Positions 61,800 to 64,000 of a DNA stretch of 64,000 nt are shown here, piece after piece. The notes below the pieces were generated by a model. It saw only the letters and a list, made by a program, of their open reading frames with translations. It made no database searches and had not been told where the DNA came from. The stretch is from Fibrobacterota bacterium. GTDB lineage: Bacteria; Fibrobacterota; Chitinivibrionia; Chitinivibrionales; FEN-1185. Made by a program: the position numbers and the translations under genes. How positions within the stretch are numbered: position 1 is the first letter of the stretch; every line of letters starts with the position of its first letter. The stretch lies in NCBI GenBank assembly GCA_003165595.1, contig PLWQ01000018.1, forward strand, positions 125,444 through 189,443, in the 5' to 3' direction.

Positions 61800-62213
61800 C
61801 CGGCGCTGGCGGGCCCGGTTTCGAAAGCCTAATCCCGATTGCGCCGGCACCTTCCATTTTTATCAAATATCGCCTAATATAAAATCTATATTTAGTGTGC
61901 AAAACGGTCGTTCCGGGGTAACTCGCATCGGGTTTTTGCGGGATTGGGAAAACCCGGGGCAAACTTCTTTGTTTGGCGCAGCGTAATTCTTTGATCTATA
62001 GTTCGTTCGGCAAAAATACAGAGAACCCTGGCAACGTTTTAAGCGACTATTATATAATATTGCTGGGTGGATGCCGGGTAACGGAAATGCTTACACGTTT
62101 AAGTATTGCCCGGGCCGACGCGTGCTTCTTCACTAATGCATCCTGCGTGTCTCTCAAGTCAAGAGACACTCAAAATACCTCAACGGTCGTTAGCTTCAGA
62201 CAAGGATTGTTTC
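61800..62213. other. Intergenic region with possible terminator and structured leader
   Basis: 414 bases without a gene. CCGGCGC (61800-61806) and GCGCCGG (61841-61847) could pair, followed by CCATTTTTAT as a weak terminator of the giant gene. TATAAT at 62053-62058 is a possible -10 box, with only a poor -35 match. It is followed by a strong hairpin at 62073-62115. Confidence 0.45.
62073..62115 (+). promoter_or_regulatory. Hairpin in the leader of the Ig/PKD gene
   Basis: GCCGGGTA (62073) pairs with TTGCCCGGGC (ending 62115) with one bulged base, and the inner ATGCTTA/TAAGTAT adds seven pairs with one G-U. No T run follows, so it is not a plain terminator. It sits between a TATAAT box and the gene start about 100 bases on. 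No known riboswitch class is recognised. Confidence 0.35.
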
Positions 62214-64000
62214 ATGAAAAAACAGAAGCGACTTGCCTTCGTCTTCGCCCTGGTTTTGCCCGCGGCGGTACTCCTCACTCTGCCGAGCGTCGTTCTCGCG
62301 GGCGCGCCCGTTCTTTCCGGCGTGAACCCGGCACTCTCGCCTGCAATCGCGAAAGGCGCTACTGCGCCGCCCGGGTATCTCGTGTCTTCGTTCCTTGGTC
62401 CCATTGTCACCAATGGCACCCTGCTCGACGATTTCGAGGGCAACACCGCCATCAATAAGTGGGGAGGAAACTGGTTCACGGTGAGCGACAACCCGGCCGG
62501 AGGTCTCAGCACCATCAATCCTCCGTACCTCACCTTCTTTGCAACCGCCCCGGGGTACAATTCGGCCTATTGCGCGAAAATGAACGTGACCCTCAACGGC
62601 AAGGCCAATCTCGGATATAATCCCTATGGAATACTTACCACGAACTTGAATCCTGCCTCGACCACAACCGTTACGGTTGCCGTTGACTTGACAAAGGCAA
62701 CCGGTTTCCGATACTGGTTCAAGGGCGGGAAGCATTACTTCAAGCTGGAAACTTCCGACCTTACTGCCAAGCTCGGAGCGCAAAGCTACTATCAGGACAG
62801 CGTTGCGGCGTCCACCACATGGAGACAGGTCTCCTTTACGTGGGACTCGCTGCACACGGTCACCTACGCCACCGGTGCGATAACCGCGGTGACCCCCGCG
62901 AGCAAGAAGCTTGCTACCAGGCTTTCCTGGGTAATGCAAGGTCCGGACGGGACAGTAGATTCGTTGTTTATCGACAACGTTGAAGTCACAGGCTTTGCCG
63001 ACAGCGGCATAGCGGTAACCGGCGCAAGCAATACCAACGGCGCCTGGCAGTATTCCACCAACGCCGGTACGAGTTGGAATGTGTTCGGCACCTTGTCGGA
63101 TGCCGGCGCAACCCTGCTCAACGCCGCGGCTCAGGTGCGTTTCGTGCCTACCGCTAGCTACACCGGACCGGCAACGTTCATATTCCGCGCCTGGAACCAG
63201 ACAGACGGTAATACGAACGGCGCCACCGGAGTTGCCGTTGTTCCCAACGGCGGCATAACTGCCTACAGCTCGGTTGCCGCAACCGCCACCGTCCAGGTAC
63301 AGGATGCATCCGGTCCCGTCATTCAGACGCAGCCCAAGTCGATAACCGTCAACGAAAGCGCGGCCTGCACACTCTCCGTTGTCGCGACAAATGCGACATC
63401 CTACCAGTGGAAAAAGGCGGGGACCGCCATCGCGGGCGCGACCGGATCAAGCTACATAAAGAGTCCGGTCGCCACCACGGATGCGGGTACCTACACCGTG
63501 ATGGTGAGGAATGCCGCCGACAGTGTCGAAAGCCAGCAGGCGACGGTCACCGTGATTGCAAAACCGGCAAACGCGACCTTGACGCCTGCGAAAGACACGG
63601 TCCTGCTTGGCGGCGCTGTGACGTTTACGGTCAACGCGACCGTGGGAACGGCGCCCTTTACCTACCAATGGCGGCAGAGCGGCGTTACCATTGGCGGGCA
63701 AACAGGCAAAACGTATTCGATTGCTTCGGCCAGGGTGATCGACTCAGGTTCCTACACTGCCGTGGTGATCAATCCGGCCGGGAGCGCAACGTCGAACGCC
63801 GCCGTTCTTGTGGTGATCGTGCCCATCAAGGCCGCGTTCAAGATGAGCGATTCAATCGTCCAATCGTCGGTTCCCGTGCAGTTTACCGATTCTCTTTCGA
63901 CCGGGCCGTTCACGCGTTGGATATGGAATTTTGGGGACGGCGCGGTCGACACTGTCAACCCGAACCCTTCACATCAGTTCGCCTCGGGAATTTACCAGGT
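62214..64000 (+). CDS. Secreted Ig/PKD-repeat protein (partial, runs off the window)
   Basis: 595 codons are visible and no stop is reached. MKKQKRLAFVFALVLPAAVL followed by LTLPSVVLA-GA is a signal peptide. Residues about 70-260 (LLDDFEGNTAINKWGGNWFT, then a jelly-roll-like strand series ending VDSLFIDNVEV) resemble CBM11-type carbohydrate-binding domains. Two Ig-like domains follow (TQPKSITVNESAACTLSVVA with YQWKKAG, and PFTYQWRQSG). A PKD domain starts at the window end (FTRWIWNFGDGAVDT). No catalytic domain has appeared yet. GGATTG is the only ribosome-site candidate. It probably belongs with the other surface glycan-interacting proteins. Confidence 0.8.
   Translation, partial: MKKQKRLAFVFALVLPAAVLLTLPSVVLAGAPVLSGVNPALSPAIAKGATAPPGYLVSSFLGPIVTNGTLLDDFEGNTAINKWGGNWFTVSDNPAGGLSTINPPYLTFFATAPGYNSAYCAKMNVTLNGKANLGYNPYGILTTNLNPASTTTVTVAVDLTKATGFRYWFKGGKHYFKLETSDLTAKLGAQSYYQDSVAASTTWRQVSFTWDSLHTVTYATGAITAVTPASKKLATRLSWVMQGPDGTVDSLFIDNVEVTGFADSGIAVTGASNTNGAWQYSTNAGTSWNVFGTLSDAGATLLNAAAQVRFVPTASYTGPATFIFRAWNQTDGNTNGATGVAVVPNGGITAYSSVAATATVQVQDASGPVIQTQPKSITVNESAACTLSVVATNATSYQWKKAGTAIAGATGSSYIKSPVATTDAGTYTVMVRNAADSVESQQATVTVIAKPANATLTPAKDTVLLGGAVTFTVNATVGTAPFTYQWRQSGVTIGGQTGKTYSIASARVIDSGSYTAVVINPAGSATSNAAVLVVIVPIKAAFKMSDSIVQSSVPVQFTDSLSTGPFTRWIWNFGDGAVDTVNPNPSHQFASGIYQ

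Overview
The window reads as a piece of a moderately GC-rich, Gram-negative genome of the FCB type, most likely Fibrobacterota (Chitinivibrionia-like) or a relative. This placement is inference: there is no rRNA or marker gene here. It rests on the many lipoproteins and large secreted multidomain proteins, on FlgD/type IX-like sorting modules (one giant protein ends in a domain with the YPNPF motif), on DUF3078 and DUF2341 proteins, and on anaerobic energy metabolism. No tRNA, rRNA, CRISPR array or complete transposase gene was seen.

Layout. 1-212 is the end of an aminotransferase. 799-5836 is a complete six-gene echABCDEF operon for a membrane-bound, ion-translocating [NiFe] hydrogenase. 6012-8414 is a large lipoprotein, followed at 8450-8668 by what looks like a deletion scar joining the start of an MNT nucleotidyltransferase gene to the end of a HEPN gene. 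8723-17991 is a dispersed peptide-type ABC transporter: anchored binding protein, an unknown secreted protein, two permeases and a fused double ATPase. It is interrupted by an antisense beta-helix protein gene and by a four-helix-bundle (23S-IVS-type) gene framed by inverted heptad repeats. 18101-21497 holds small envelope and cytoplasmic proteins.

22034-27957 is the most distinctive block: a thaumatin-like (GH152-type) secreted protein followed by three tandem paralogues resembling GH64 beta-1,3-glucanases. Matching hairpins separate the paralogues, and each carries a sorting-like module inside the protein rather than at its C-terminus. It looks like a beta-1,3-glucan attack locus. 28299-33026 is a lipoprotein of Ig, cadherin-like and seven FN3 repeats encoded by near-identical 291-bp DNA units.

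34140-44664 holds the carboxyspermidine pathway pair, pdxJ, a divergent polysaccharide deacetylase, miaA, small proteins, a barrel/HEAT protein, a transglutaminase-like protein and a FecR protein. 44923-50108 holds ilvD, a vapBC toxin-antitoxin pair with a clear promoter and operator, a SIS-domain isomerase, a Ser/Thr kinase, and a DUF559 gene framed by 85-bp direct repeats. 50457-61799 is a giant 3,780-residue secreted protein built of FN3, discoidin, DUF2341 and LamG modules. 62214 to the window end is another secreted Ig/PKD protein, cut by the window edge.

Working together: Ech couples ferredoxin and H2 turnover to an ion gradient in fermentation. The secreted and sorted proteins suggest attachment to, and lysis of, polysaccharide (possibly fungal, algal or curdlan-like beta-1,3-glucan), with the ABC system as a possible oligomer importer. 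Several dispersed non-coding repeat families (REP-like hairpins, heptad repeats, CCTCACCCC repeats) mark cassette-like insertions between otherwise ordinary genes.
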